Positions 18,896 through 26,288 of a stretch of 64,000 nucleotides of DNA are shown here, one piece after another. A program made the translations under genes and the position numbers. The stretch lies in the NCBI RefSeq assembly GCF_009765755.1, contig NZ_LMUV01000011.1, positions 1,625,444 to 1,689,443 on the forward strand, read 5' to 3'. The number at the start of each line of letters is the position of its first letter. The first letter of the stretch is position 1. Below the pieces are notes generated by a model, which was not told where the DNA came from, made no database searches, and saw only the letters and a program-made list of their open reading frames with translations. This DNA comes from Rhodanobacter sp. L36. Lineage in GTDB: Bacteria > Pseudomonadota > Gammaproteobacteria > Xanthomonadales > Rhodanobacteraceae.

Positions 18896-18921
18896 GTAAC
18901 CGCCAAGAAGGATGCGGCGAA
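18896..18921 (+). promoter_or_regulatory. Sigma-F-type ECF promoter for the sigma factor-nrsF operon
   Basis: The plus strand has GTAACC (18896-18901), a 16-base spacer and CGAA (18918-18921), the same bipartite motif as the divergent dipZ promoter. Transcription should begin near 18928, so the sigma gene must start downstream of this point. That favours the ATG at 18951 and makes the operon autoregulated. Confidence 0.82.
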
Positions 18922-18950
18922 CAAGCAGGGGAGTCGAACAAGAGACAAGC

Positions 18951-19613
18951 ATGCCGCAAACCTTGACCGCCAACGGCTTCATGGGTGTAGATAGCAGACT
19001 TTCCTTCCGGGTTTGTCCCATCTCGCACGTGTCCGATGCCGCCGCCAACGATGAAAGCGAATCGCCCGACCGGCGACGGGCAGCGTGGATGGCTGCGGCG
19101 CAAGCCGGCGATCGGCGCGCGTACGAAAAGCTGCTGGCCGATTCGATCGCGTTGATCCGTATCGCCGCGCGGCGTCAGGGCGTCGCGGTCGATCATCTGG
19201 ACGATGTGGTGCAGGAGACGCTGATCACCGTGCATCGCGTGCGACATACGTATGACCCTGCGCGCTCGTACGATGCCTGGCTGAGCGCGATCGCCAGTCG
19301 CCGTGCGATCGATGCGCTGCGCAGCCGCGGCCGACGTGACAGCCGCGAAGTGCACGACGAGTTCGCGGTCGAACGCCATGCCGATGTGGACGACGCCAGC
19401 GCAGCCACCGAACTGGGGCAGCGCGCGCAACACCTGCGCGCGGCGATTGCCGAATTGCCGCCGGGCCAGCGCGAGGCTGTCGAACAACTGGGCCTGCAGG
19501 AGCATTCACTGCAGGAGGCCGAAGAACTCACCGGCCGCAAGAGCGGCGCACTGAAAGTGAACCTGCATCGCGCGCTCAAATCACTGCGCGAACGTTTCCA
19601 AGGAGAACCCTGA
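18951..19613 (+). CDS. ECF-type RNA polymerase sigma factor (SigF-like)
   Basis: This is a 220-residue sigma-70 family ECF factor. Region 2 is seen in AYEKLLADSIALIRIAARR, DDVVQETLITVHRVRHTYDP and AWLSAIASRRAIDALR; region 4 in AAIAELPPGQREAVEQLGLQ and the helix-turn-helix SLQEAEELTGRKSGALKVNLHR. The ATG at 18951 lies just after the predicted transcript start. An ATG at 18981 or GTG at 19029 would give a shorter, more typical N-terminus, and no candidate has a strong ribosome site. The next gene, five bases on, encodes its NrsF-type anti-sigma. The likely role is response to periplasmic oxidant or metal stress. Confidence 0.9.
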   Translation: MPQTLTANGFMGVDSRLSFRVCPISHVSDAAANDESESPDRRRAAWMAAAQAGDRRAYEKLLADSIALIRIAARRQGVAVDHLDDVVQETLITVHRVRHTYDPARSYDAWLSAIASRRAIDALRSRGRRDSREVHDEFAVERHADVDDASAATELGQRAQHLRAAIAELPPGQREAVEQLGLQEHSLQEAEELTGRKSGALKVNLHRALKSLRERFQGEP

Positions 19614-19618
19614 TCGCC

Positions 19619-20287
19619 ATGTCCGCGCCACGACCTCATGAGGCTTTGATCGACCGGCTCGGCACCGACCTGGTGCCGGTGCGTCGACTGCTGCCGCCGT
19701 GGATGCGCGCAGCCGCGTGGCTGCTGGTCGTGGCGATCATCGCGGGTCTACTGGTCATGCATTTCGGTATCGGCGGCATGCTGCGTCGCTTCGCCGGCAC
19801 GCCGGATCTCGGTTGGGCTGGTGTCGGTGCAGTGCTCACTGCGATCAGTGCGGCGTGGGTTGCATTTTCACTTGGCGTTCCCGGGCGTCGCGCGTCGTGG
19901 GCGTGGTTGCCGGTGCCCGGCGCACTGTTGTGGATCGGCGCCAGCGGCATGGGCTGCCTACGCGACTGGGTTGCGCCGGGCACGCAGATCGCGGGCATGC
20001 ATCAATCGGCGGATTGCCTGGTCTTCATCGTCAGCCTGTCGGTGCCGCTGTCCGTACTGCTGATCGTGCTGCTGCGTCGCGCCTATCCGGTGCGGCCCGT
20101 GCTCACCGCGGTGATGATCGGGCTGGCCAGCGCGGCAGCCTCGGCGAGCCTGCTGGAAATCTGCCATTCCTACGATGCAGCGGCGACCGATCTACTCACG
20201 CATGCGCTGGCCGTCGTGCTGGTGATCGCCGCCAACGCAGCGATGGGCGGCCGGCTGCTGTCGAAGGCCGAAATTCCGCTCGCGTAG
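19619..20287 (+). CDS. NrsF-type (DUF1109) membrane anti-sigma factor
   Basis: This 222-residue protein has a short cytoplasmic N-terminus (HEALIDRLGTDLVPVRRLLPP, the usual start of DUF1109) followed by six hydrophobic spans. Cysteines facing the periplasm (in SGMGCLRDW, QSADCLVF and LEICHSYDA) match the NrsF pattern, where paired cysteines take part in signal sensing. It should hold the ECF factor inactive until stress. AGGAGA lies within the end of the sigma gene. Its TAG stop is formed by the first bases of the palindromic repeat at 20284. Confidence 0.87.
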   Translation: MSAPRPHEALIDRLGTDLVPVRRLLPPWMRAAAWLLVVAIIAGLLVMHFGIGGMLRRFAGTPDLGWAGVGAVLTAISAAWVAFSLGVPGRRASWAWLPVPGALLWIGASGMGCLRDWVAPGTQIAGMHQSADCLVFIVSLSVPLSVLLIVLLRRAYPVRPVLTAVMIGLASAAASASLLEICHSYDAAATDLLTHALAVVLVIAANAAMGGRLLSKAEIPLA

Positions 20288-20358
20288 GAGCGCACCCTGT
20301 GCGCGATGCTGTTCGCACCAAACGGCATCGGAGCATCGCGCACAGGGTGCGCTCGTAC
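20284..20358. repeat. REP-like palindromic repeat, copy 1
   Basis: Two 27-base arms (20284-20310 and 20332-20358) are inverted copies with one mismatch and can form a long hairpin with a 21-base loop. The outer part reads GTAGGAGCGCACCCTGTGCG. The right arm is 24/27 identical to the right arm of the repeat at 43541. The left end provides the stop codon of the anti-sigma gene. The hairpin lies between convergent genes and probably also ends their transcripts. Confidence 0.88.
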
Positions 20359-20380
20359 AACGGAGTGGCAGCGTGGAAAT

Positions 20381-20863
20381 TCAGTCGCGGAAGTTGTCGA
20401 ACTGCAGCGGCAGCTCGACTTCGGACTTGCGCAATATCGCCATCGCATCCTGCAGGTCATCACGCTTTTTGCCGGTGATGCGCAGCTTGTCGCCGTTGAT
20501 CTGTGCCTCGACCTTCAGCTTGGCTTCCTTCAGCGAAGCAATCAGTTTCTTCGCCACCGGTTGTTCGATGCCCTGCTTGACGGTGATCTTCTGGCGCGAA
20601 CCGCCGAGGTTCGTGTCGGGATCGCCGACATCGAGCGCACGCACGTCGATCTTCCGCGCGACCAGCCGGCCACGCAGGATGTCCAGCATCTGCTGCAACT
20701 GAAATTCGCTCGGTGCAGTCTGGGTAATCACGAAATCGTCCAGCGCATACGACGCGTCCTGTCCCTTGAAGTCGAAGCGATTCCCCAGCTCGCGGTTGGC
20801 CTGGTCGACGGCGTTGGTCAGCTCGTGCTTGTCGACTTCGGAGATCACGTCAAAGGAGGGCAT
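20381..20863 (-). CDS. yajQ: YajQ family cyclic-di-GMP/nucleotide-binding protein
   Basis: This 160-residue protein matches YajQ along its full length: it opens PSFDVISEVDKHELTNAVDQ, continues ELGNRFDFKGQDASY, and contains VKQGIEQPVAKKLIASLKEAKLKV and the C-terminal KRDDLQDAMAILRKSEVELPLQFDNFRD. In Xanthomonas a YajQ homologue binds cyclic di-GMP and works with a LysR regulator; whether that holds here is inference. It is monocistronic and converges on the anti-sigma gene across the palindromic repeat. Confidence 0.94.
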   Translation of the reverse strand: MPSFDVISEVDKHELTNAVDQANRELGNRFDFKGQDASYALDDFVITQTAPSEFQLQQMLDILRGRLVARKIDVRALDVGDPDTNLGGSRQKITVKQGIEQPVAKKLIASLKEAKLKVEAQINGDKLRITGKKRDDLQDAMAILRKSEVELPLQFDNFRD

Positions 20864-20966
20864 GGCGGCGGCTCATGGCGAACGGTGCACCAGTGTAAGC
20901 GATGCCATGCGGCAGAGCAGGTGATAATGCCGCGCGGCACGACCACGGGACGAAGGCGATGGCAGA

Positions 20967-22145
20967 ATGAAAGTGGACGCGTTGATCATCGGAGCCGGCG
21001 CCGCAGGGCTGATGTGCGCGATCGCCGCAGGACAGCGTGGTCGTCGCGTGTTGTTGGTCGATCACGCCAACAAAGTTGGCAAGAAAATCCTGATGTCCGG
21101 CGGTGGCCGCTGCAATTTCACCAACACAGGTGCCACGCCGGCGAATTATCTCTGCGCCAATCCGCACTTCGCCAAATCCGCGCTCGCGCGCTACACGCCG
21201 ACGGATTTCATCGCGCTGGTGGAGAAACATCGCATCGCGTATCACGAGAAGGAACTCGGCCAGTTGTTCTGCGACGACTCGTCGAAACAGATTGTGCGCA
21301 TGCTGCTGGACGAGTGCGCTGCCGCGAATGTTCGCGTGGAAACCGACTGCGGCGTGCAGCGGATACGCAAGGCGCCGGAAGGTTTCACCGTGACGACTGC
21401 GCGCGGCGACGTGCACGCCGAATCGCTGGTGATCGCCAGCGGCGGCCTGTCGATTCCCAGCATGGGCGCCAGCGGTTTCGGCTACGAGATCGCGCGGCAA
21501 TTCGGCCACGCCGTGTTGCCGACGCGCGCAGGGCTGGTGCCGCTGACGCTGAGCGGAAAACATCAGGAGCACTATCAGGATCTCGCGGGCGTCGCGTTGC
21601 CGATGGTCGAAACGCGCGTCGGCAAACAGGCATTTCGTGCTGGCATGCTGTTCACGCATCGCGGCATCAGCGGGCCGTCGATCCTGCAGATTTCTTCATA
21701 TTGGCAAGCCGGCGACGACCTGCGCATCGACCTGCTGCCTGATCACGGCGTTGGTGAATGGTTGCTCGAACAACGCGTGGCGCGACCGGCGGCCGAATTG
21801 AAAACGGTACTTGGCGATGTACTGCCGAAACGTCTTGCGCAGCGCCTGTGCGAGCAATGGTTCGAAAGCCGGCCGATGCGCCAGTATCACGACGCGGAGC
21901 TGCTGCAGATCGGCGCGCAACTTCACGCATGGCCGATTGTCGCCAGCGGCAGCGAAGGCTATCGCACGGCCGAAGTCACGTTGGGTGGCGTTGATACGGA
22001 CGGCCTTTCGTCGAGCACTATGCAGTCGAAGCTCGTGCCGGGCCTTTACTTCATCGGCGAAGTCGTTGATGTCACCGGTTGGCTTGGCGGCTACAACTTC
22101 CAGTGGGCGTGGGCATCGGGGCAGGCGGCGGGCGAAGTCATCTAG
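20967..22145 (+). CDS. BaiN/YhiN-type FAD-dependent oxidoreductase (HI0933 family)
   Basis: This 392-residue flavoprotein has the N-terminal dinucleotide fold (DALIIGAGAAGLMCAIAAGQRG), the family motif KKILMSGGGRCNFTNT (residues about 35-50), SGGLSIPSMGASGFGYEIA, and the C-terminal GLYFIGEVVDVTGWLGGYNFQWAWASG. These signatures define the HI0933/YhiN group, whose cellular substrate is largely unknown although BaiN is linked to bile-acid reduction in gut clostridia. It is followed after a 116-base gap by the dehydrogenase gene. Confidence 0.9.
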   Translation: MKVDALIIGAGAAGLMCAIAAGQRGRRVLLVDHANKVGKKILMSGGGRCNFTNTGATPANYLCANPHFAKSALARYTPTDFIALVEKHRIAYHEKELGQLFCDDSSKQIVRMLLDECAAANVRVETDCGVQRIRKAPEGFTVTTARGDVHAESLVIASGGLSIPSMGASGFGYEIARQFGHAVLPTRAGLVPLTLSGKHQEHYQDLAGVALPMVETRVGKQAFRAGMLFTHRGISGPSILQISSYWQAGDDLRIDLLPDHGVGEWLLEQRVARPAAELKTVLGDVLPKRLAQRLCEQWFESRPMRQYHDAELLQIGAQLHAWPIVASGSEGYRTAEVTLGGVDTDGLSSSTMQSKLVPGLYFIGEVVDVTGWLGGYNFQWAWASGQAAGEVI

Positions 22146-22261
22146 TCACGATGCAGCGCTTCGTTGCCGACAGCGGCGCATCGTCGCGGCCAACGGCAAT
22201 TTCGCGTCGTGTGCATCTTCCGCATGTTTCACTGCGCGCTGTTCGATTCTGAGGAAACCAC

Positions 22262-23188
22262 ATGAAAGTCGGATTTATCGGTCTGGGCGCGATGGGCAGC
22301 GCAATGGCCAGCAATCTCGTCGCGGCGGGTCACACACTCACCGTGTGGAATCGTTCGGAAGCGGCGGCGGCGCCCCTCGCGTCGCTTGGTGCCAAGGTGG
22401 CGCGCACGGTGGATCGCGCGGCGCAGGGCGAAGTGTTGTGCAGCATGCTGGCGAACGATCAGGCGGTGCGCGAGGTGATCCTCTACAGCGGCCTGCTCGA
22501 TGCAATGGATCGCGGCACGGTGCACGTGAATCACGCGACGATCTCGGTCGCGCTGGCGAAGGAGTTGGTCGAAGAACATGCGAAGCGCGGACTCGAATAC
22601 GTCGCCGCGCCCGTGTTCGGCCGACCGGACGCGGCGGCCGCGGCGAAGCTCAACATCCTGGTCGCGGGCAAGGCATCCGCGATCGATCGCGTGCGTCCAT
22701 TGCTCGATGCGATGGCCGCCAAACTCTGGCCGATGGGCGATGCGCCCGAGCGTGCAAACGTGGCCAAGATCGCCGGCAATTTCATGCTCGCTTCCGCCAT
22801 CGAAAGCATGGCCGAAGCGACGGCATTGACGCGCGCTTATGGCATCAGCGCCGCGGATTTTCTCGACGTGATGACCAACACCTTGTTCGCTTCGCCGGCG
22901 TATCAGGGTTACGGAAAACTGATCGCCGAGCAGCGCTTCAAGCCTGCGGGTTTTGCGTTGCCGCTGGGCTTCAAGGACATTGGGCTCGCGTTGAGCGCGG
23001 GCGAATCGGCGCGTGTGCCGTTGCCGTTTGCCGGCGTGCTGCGCGACAGCCTGCTCGAGGCAATGGGTGCCGGCGATCTCGATCTCGACTGGTCCGCGCT
23101 GGCGACCGTCGCTGCGCGTCGCGCGCATCTGGACGAACGCGACGCGGCAGCCAAAACCTCGTCGAATACAACGTCGAAAGACGACTAG
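22262..23188 (+). CDS. NAD(P)-dependent beta-hydroxyacid dehydrogenase (3-hydroxyisobutyrate dehydrogenase family)
   Basis: The 308-residue protein begins KVGFIGLGAMGSAMASNLV, the nucleotide-binding signature of this family. The substrate-binding motif is in VNHATISVALAKEL, and the catalytic lysine is in VAKIAGNFMLASAIESMAEA. The C-terminal helical domain includes PLGFKDIGLALSAGE. Members reduce or oxidise small 3-hydroxy acids, glyoxylate or succinic semialdehyde; the specific substrate cannot be read here. GAGGAAA precedes the ATG. Its stop overlaps the stop of the convergent PhzF gene within CTAG at 23185-23188. Confidence 0.9.
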   Translation: MKVGFIGLGAMGSAMASNLVAAGHTLTVWNRSEAAAAPLASLGAKVARTVDRAAQGEVLCSMLANDQAVREVILYSGLLDAMDRGTVHVNHATISVALAKELVEEHAKRGLEYVAAPVFGRPDAAAAAKLNILVAGKASAIDRVRPLLDAMAAKLWPMGDAPERANVAKIAGNFMLASAIESMAEATALTRAYGISAADFLDVMTNTLFASPAYQGYGKLIAEQRFKPAGFALPLGFKDIGLALSAGESARVPLPFAGVLRDSLLEAMGAGDLDLDWSALATVAARRAHLDERDAAAKTSSNTTSKDD

Positions 23189-24117
23189 CCGTCCGTCGTC
23201 CAGTCGAGCGTGCCATCGATCACCACGCGGCTGCGTCCACCGATCCAGATGACGTCGCCTTCGATGCGCGCCACCAGTCGCGCATCGTGTCCGATCTCGC
23301 GGCCTTGGCTCACGCGATAGCCGCGCGCCAGAGATCCGTGTGGTTCGACTTGTGCGATATAGGCTGCGATGGATCCATTGGCCGCGCCGGATGCGGGATC
23401 CTCGACGATGCCGACGCCAGCGGGAAAGGCGCGCACCACGAGCAGGTCGTCGGCTTCAACGCTTCGCGCGAAGGCGCACAAGCCCATGCTGTCGCTGGCC
23501 CGGGCCAGTGCGCCGATCGCCGCGTGATCAGGTTGCCACGCACGCAGGCTCGCTTCGTCCGCTACTTCGGCCAGCCACCAGCGTCGCCCGCCGTCGACGA
23601 GTGCGGGAGGCAGTCGGCCACACGATATGCCTTCAAGTGCTGCGGCCAGCAGCGGGTGCGTGTCGCGTCCCCTTTGCAGGACGCGACTGGGCGGCGATCG
23701 CAGGAACAGGTCTCGATCGGCCTCATCGCCTTCGACACGGATCGGCAACACGCCGGCGCCGCATTCCTGCCAGAGCAGGCCCTCGTGAGGTTGCGCGAGG
23801 TTGCAGACCATCGCGGCGTGCGCGCTGCCGATGCTCGGATGGCCGGCAAAAGGGATTTCCTTCTGCGGCGTGAAGATACGCACGCGATAGCTCGCCTTGG
23901 GATCGGTCGGCGCCAGCAGGAAGGTGGTTTCGACCAGCGCCGTCCATCGCGCGAAGCGCTGCATGTCGTCAGTGTTCCAGTCATTCGCGCCGACCACGAC
24001 GCCAAGATGATTGCCGCCGCCAAGCGTGGCGGCAAAGACGTCCAGATGCAGATAGCGGAGCAAGGCGATGATTTCCGTGAGGCGGCGCGGCCGCGCAAGG
24101 CACATCATGATAGCCAT
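23185..24117 (-). CDS. PhzF family isomerase/epimerase-like protein
   Basis: The protein has the two-domain diaminopimelate-epimerase-like PhzF fold. The conserved opening is RYLHLDVFAATLGGGNHLGVVV, followed by ETTFLLAPTD, VRIFTPQKEIPFAGHPSIGSAHA (catalytic-site region) and the C-terminal EDPASGAANGSIAAYIA. Apart from phenazine-making strains, such proteins have unknown substrates, and no phenazine genes are near. The start is uncertain: I give the ATG at 24117 (310 residues), but a TTG about 60 bases downstream, close to the conserved strand, would give a more typical length. Confidence 0.85.
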   Translation of the reverse strand: MAIMMCLARPRRLTEIIALLRYLHLDVFAATLGGGNHLGVVVGANDWNTDDMQRFARWTALVETTFLLAPTDPKASYRVRIFTPQKEIPFAGHPSIGSAHAAMVCNLAQPHEGLLWQECGAGVLPIRVEGDEADRDLFLRSPPSRVLQRGRDTHPLLAAALEGISCGRLPPALVDGGRRWWLAEVADEASLRAWQPDHAAIGALARASDSMGLCAFARSVEADDLLVVRAFPAGVGIVEDPASGAANGSIAAYIAQVEPHGSLARGYRVSQGREIGHDARLVARIEGDVIWIGGRSRVVIDGTLDWTTDG

Positions 24118-24228
24118 GCGTGTGCATGGGTGACATCCATGTCCGCAGGCGTGATGTCGCAGAGAGTCGACAACGCAAGGGCGTGACGCCAAGATGCCGA
24201 TCTTTGCCCTGCTTCTGTGGAACCTTTC

Positions 24229-24840
24229 ATGCCGATCACCCTGATCATCATCGCCATCACCAGCGTCGTTTCATTCATGGCGTTGAAAAACGGTCGGCTG
24301 ATGAACGATTTGATCCTGTGGCCCCCGGCCATCGCGCGTCAGCGCGAATATCACCGGCTGGTGACGTACGGCCTCGTGCACGCGGATTTCGGTCATCTGT
24401 TTTTCAACATGCTCACGCTGTATTTTTTCGGCCGGACGATGGAAGGATTTTTCTCGGCACGGCTGGGCACATTCGGTTTTGCGCTTTTCTACATCGGTGG
24501 CCTGGTGGTTTCCATCTTGCCGACGTACCTGAAGAACCGCACGAATCCCAACTATCGAAGCCTCGGTGCTTCCGGTGCGGTATCGGCGGTGCTTTTCGCT
24601 TTTATCCTGCTGGCGCCGTGGTCCACCATCAACGTGTTTTTCGCGCTGCCGATTCCCGCGATCATCTACGCGCTGCTCTATACCGGTTATTCGATCTACA
24701 TGGATCGACGTGGCCAAGGCAACATCAACCACAGCGCGCATTTGTGGGGAGCGGCCTACGGCGTTGCATTCACCTTGCTGGTGGAACCGCGCGTGCTGCC
24801 GTATTTTCTCGACGCGCTTTCGCATCCGGGCACGCGCTGA
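24229..24840 (+). CDS. Rhomboid intramembrane serine protease
   Basis: This 203-residue protein has about six membrane spans and the rhomboid core. It includes the L1-loop/TM2 region HRLVTYGLVHADFGHLFFNMLTLYFFG with its conserved His and Asn, the catalytic serine in SLGASGAVSAVLFA, and the catalytic histidine in INHSAHLWGAAYG. It should cleave single-span proteins within the inner membrane. The ATG at 24229 has GGAA seven bases upstream; a GTG four codons earlier is less likely. Its target and any partner are unknown. Confidence 0.92.
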   Translation: MPITLIIIAITSVVSFMALKNGRLMNDLILWPPAIARQREYHRLVTYGLVHADFGHLFFNMLTLYFFGRTMEGFFSARLGTFGFALFYIGGLVVSILPTYLKNRTNPNYRSLGASGAVSAVLFAFILLAPWSTINVFFALPIPAIIYALLYTGYSIYMDRRGQGNINHSAHLWGAAYGVAFTLLVEPRVLPYFLDALSHPGTR

Positions 24841-24972
24841 TTTCACCACGCGATCATCACATTCGCTTGCGCGAATTCGTGTTGAATGGTCGTCGCCGTT
24901 ATTGATGCTCGATGAAATCGACGCGTGCATACTGGCTTCGTATCAACCGAACAACCGCAGGAGAACGAACGC

Positions 24973-25707
24973 ATGGCTATGACCCGCAAGTCGGCAGCGA
25001 AAAAGTCCGCGGCAAAGAAGGCGTCACCGAAAAAAGCAGCAGCAAAGAAAGCGCCGGCGAAAAAGAAGACCTCGCTCGCCGCCAAGGGCAAGGCCTCTCC
25101 GCGCAAGGCAACGGCGAAGAAGGCGGCCGCAAGTAAAACCGCTAAAAAATCAGTCGCCAAGAAAACTGCACCCAAGAAGTCGGCGTCCAAAAAATCGATA
25201 GCCAAAAAGGCTTCGCCGCGCAAGGCCGCGGCAAAGAAGACAGCAAAGAAGACAGCAATTAAGAAAGTGGCAGCTCGAAAGGCGTCAGTTACATCCGCGA
25301 CCAAAAAAGTCACAACCCGAAAGGTGGCCACCAAGCGCCCGGTCGCCAAAAAAGCCGTTCGCAAAATAACGGCTAGTCCGGCACCTGCCAGGCAGTCCGC
25401 GGCTCCCAAGGTCGCGACAAAACCCGCACCCGCCAGCAGGAAGAAGGCCTCGACTCCACGCTTGCCAGTCGATGCGCCCATCAAGCACATCAGCCCGGAA
25501 GAAGCCGTGGCGCACATCCAGGCGTTGCTCGAAGCGAAGCAGGAGCGCGTTCGCCAAGGTCCGACATGGCCGGGTGCCGAGTCGGTTCCGCATGGCGGCG
25601 ATGACACGCACGCGGTCGATGCCACGTCGCCCGGTCTGTCCAGCGAAGCGGCCTACGGGCACAACCTAGCGCACCAACGTGGTGAGCAAAGCAAGCGCAA
25701 GGGCTGA
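24973..25707 (+). CDS. Histone H1-like Lys/Ala-rich DNA-binding protein
   Basis: The 244-residue protein has a strongly basic N-terminal region (residues 1-165) built of irregular AAKK, KKA and SPRKA repeats, like histone H1 tails and the AlgP/HctB-type bacterial proteins. A short non-repetitive C-terminal part (about 165-244) contains APIKHISPEEAVAHIQALLEAKQERVRQGPTW, which may be a small helical domain. It is expected to coat DNA or RNA by charge. AGGAGAACG precedes the ATG. Lys codons AAG and AAA are mixed, which argues against recent simple slippage. A 16-base-pair hairpin follows. Confidence 0.85.
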   Translation: MAMTRKSAAKKSAAKKASPKKAAAKKAPAKKKTSLAAKGKASPRKATAKKAAASKTAKKSVAKKTAPKKSASKKSIAKKASPRKAAAKKTAKKTAIKKVAARKASVTSATKKVTTRKVATKRPVAKKAVRKITASPAPARQSAAPKVATKPAPASRKKASTPRLPVDAPIKHISPEEAVAHIQALLEAKQERVRQGPTWPGAESVPHGGDDTHAVDATSPGLSSEAAYGHNLAHQRGEQSKRKG

Positions 25708-25721
25708 TTGGCCACATCGCC

Positions 25722-25773
25722 GTTCGCGGCACATGGCTGGCGGGTAAACGCCGCCCGGCCATGTGCCGCGAAC
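25722..25773. terminator. Long hairpin after the histone-like gene
   Basis: A perfect 16-base-pair stem (25722-25737 with 25758-25773, GTTCGCGGCACATGGC and its complement) encloses a second five-base-pair stem (25739-25743 with 25751-25755). There is no T-run after it, so it may be a transcript-end structure or a small repeat element rather than a classic terminator. It lies 15 bases after the stop of the histone-like gene. Confidence 0.7.
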
Positions 25774-25833
25774 TCAGTACGCATTCAACCGCCGCACGGT
25801 AGCTTTGCTGCATCATCACCGTGGAGGTGGATC

Positions 25834-26256
25834 ATGAAACGTTTGCTTGCAGGTCTTGCGCTGGGCGCCGCAGTCGCGACGCTGTCGGGTTGTTACTACG
25901 ATCCCGGATACAGCTACGTGCGTGGTACGACCTACGGTGGCGATGCGTATTACGGTGCCGCGACGCCGGTCTACAACGGCGCCTATTACGCACCGGGTTA
26001 TTACGACGGGTACTACGGTGGCTATGGCTACGGTTGCTGCTACGCCCCGGGCGTGAGCATCGGCCTATATGGCGGATCGCGTTATCGCTATTACCGTGGC
26101 GGCCGCTATTACGGCGGTGGCTACTACCACGGTGGCGGTTACTACCATGGTGGCTATCACGGCGGTTATCACGGTCAGGGCGGCCATCCTTCCGGTGGGC
26201 ACCCATCGCACAGCGGCGGATCGCATGGCGGTGGCCACGGTGGAAATCACCACTAG
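25834..26256 (+). CDS. Gly/Tyr/His-repeat lipoprotein
   Basis: This 140-residue lipoprotein has the signal KRLLAGLALGAAVATLSGC (lipidated Cys20), then a low-complexity body of Tyr/Gly with a double cysteine (YGCCYAPG), and tandem GGYYHGGGYYHGGYHGGYHG-type units, ending in a Gly/His/Ser tail. The unit closely resembles that of the exported protein at 8809, suggesting common origin or convergent low complexity. A GGAGGTGG site is near ideal, implying high expression. Function is unknown; metal binding by the histidines is a guess. Confidence 0.8.
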   Translation: MKRLLAGLALGAAVATLSGCYYDPGYSYVRGTTYGGDAYYGAATPVYNGAYYAPGYYDGYYGGYGYGCCYAPGVSIGLYGGSRYRYYRGGRYYGGGYYHGGGYYHGGYHGGYHGQGGHPSGGHPSHSGGSHGGGHGGNHH

Positions 26257-26288
26257 CGCTCGCGGGTGATTCGGTCACAATCTCGCGC

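Noticed and set aside
23185..24192. Phenazine biosynthesis, suggested by a PhzF-family gene
   Set aside because: No other phz genes are near and most PhzF-family proteins are unrelated to phenazine production.
24997..25440. Repetitive DNA in the histone-like gene, considered as a tandem-repeat or CRISPR-like array
   Set aside because: The periodicity is short, irregular and in frame with AAKK codons; there are no constant repeats with unique spacers.
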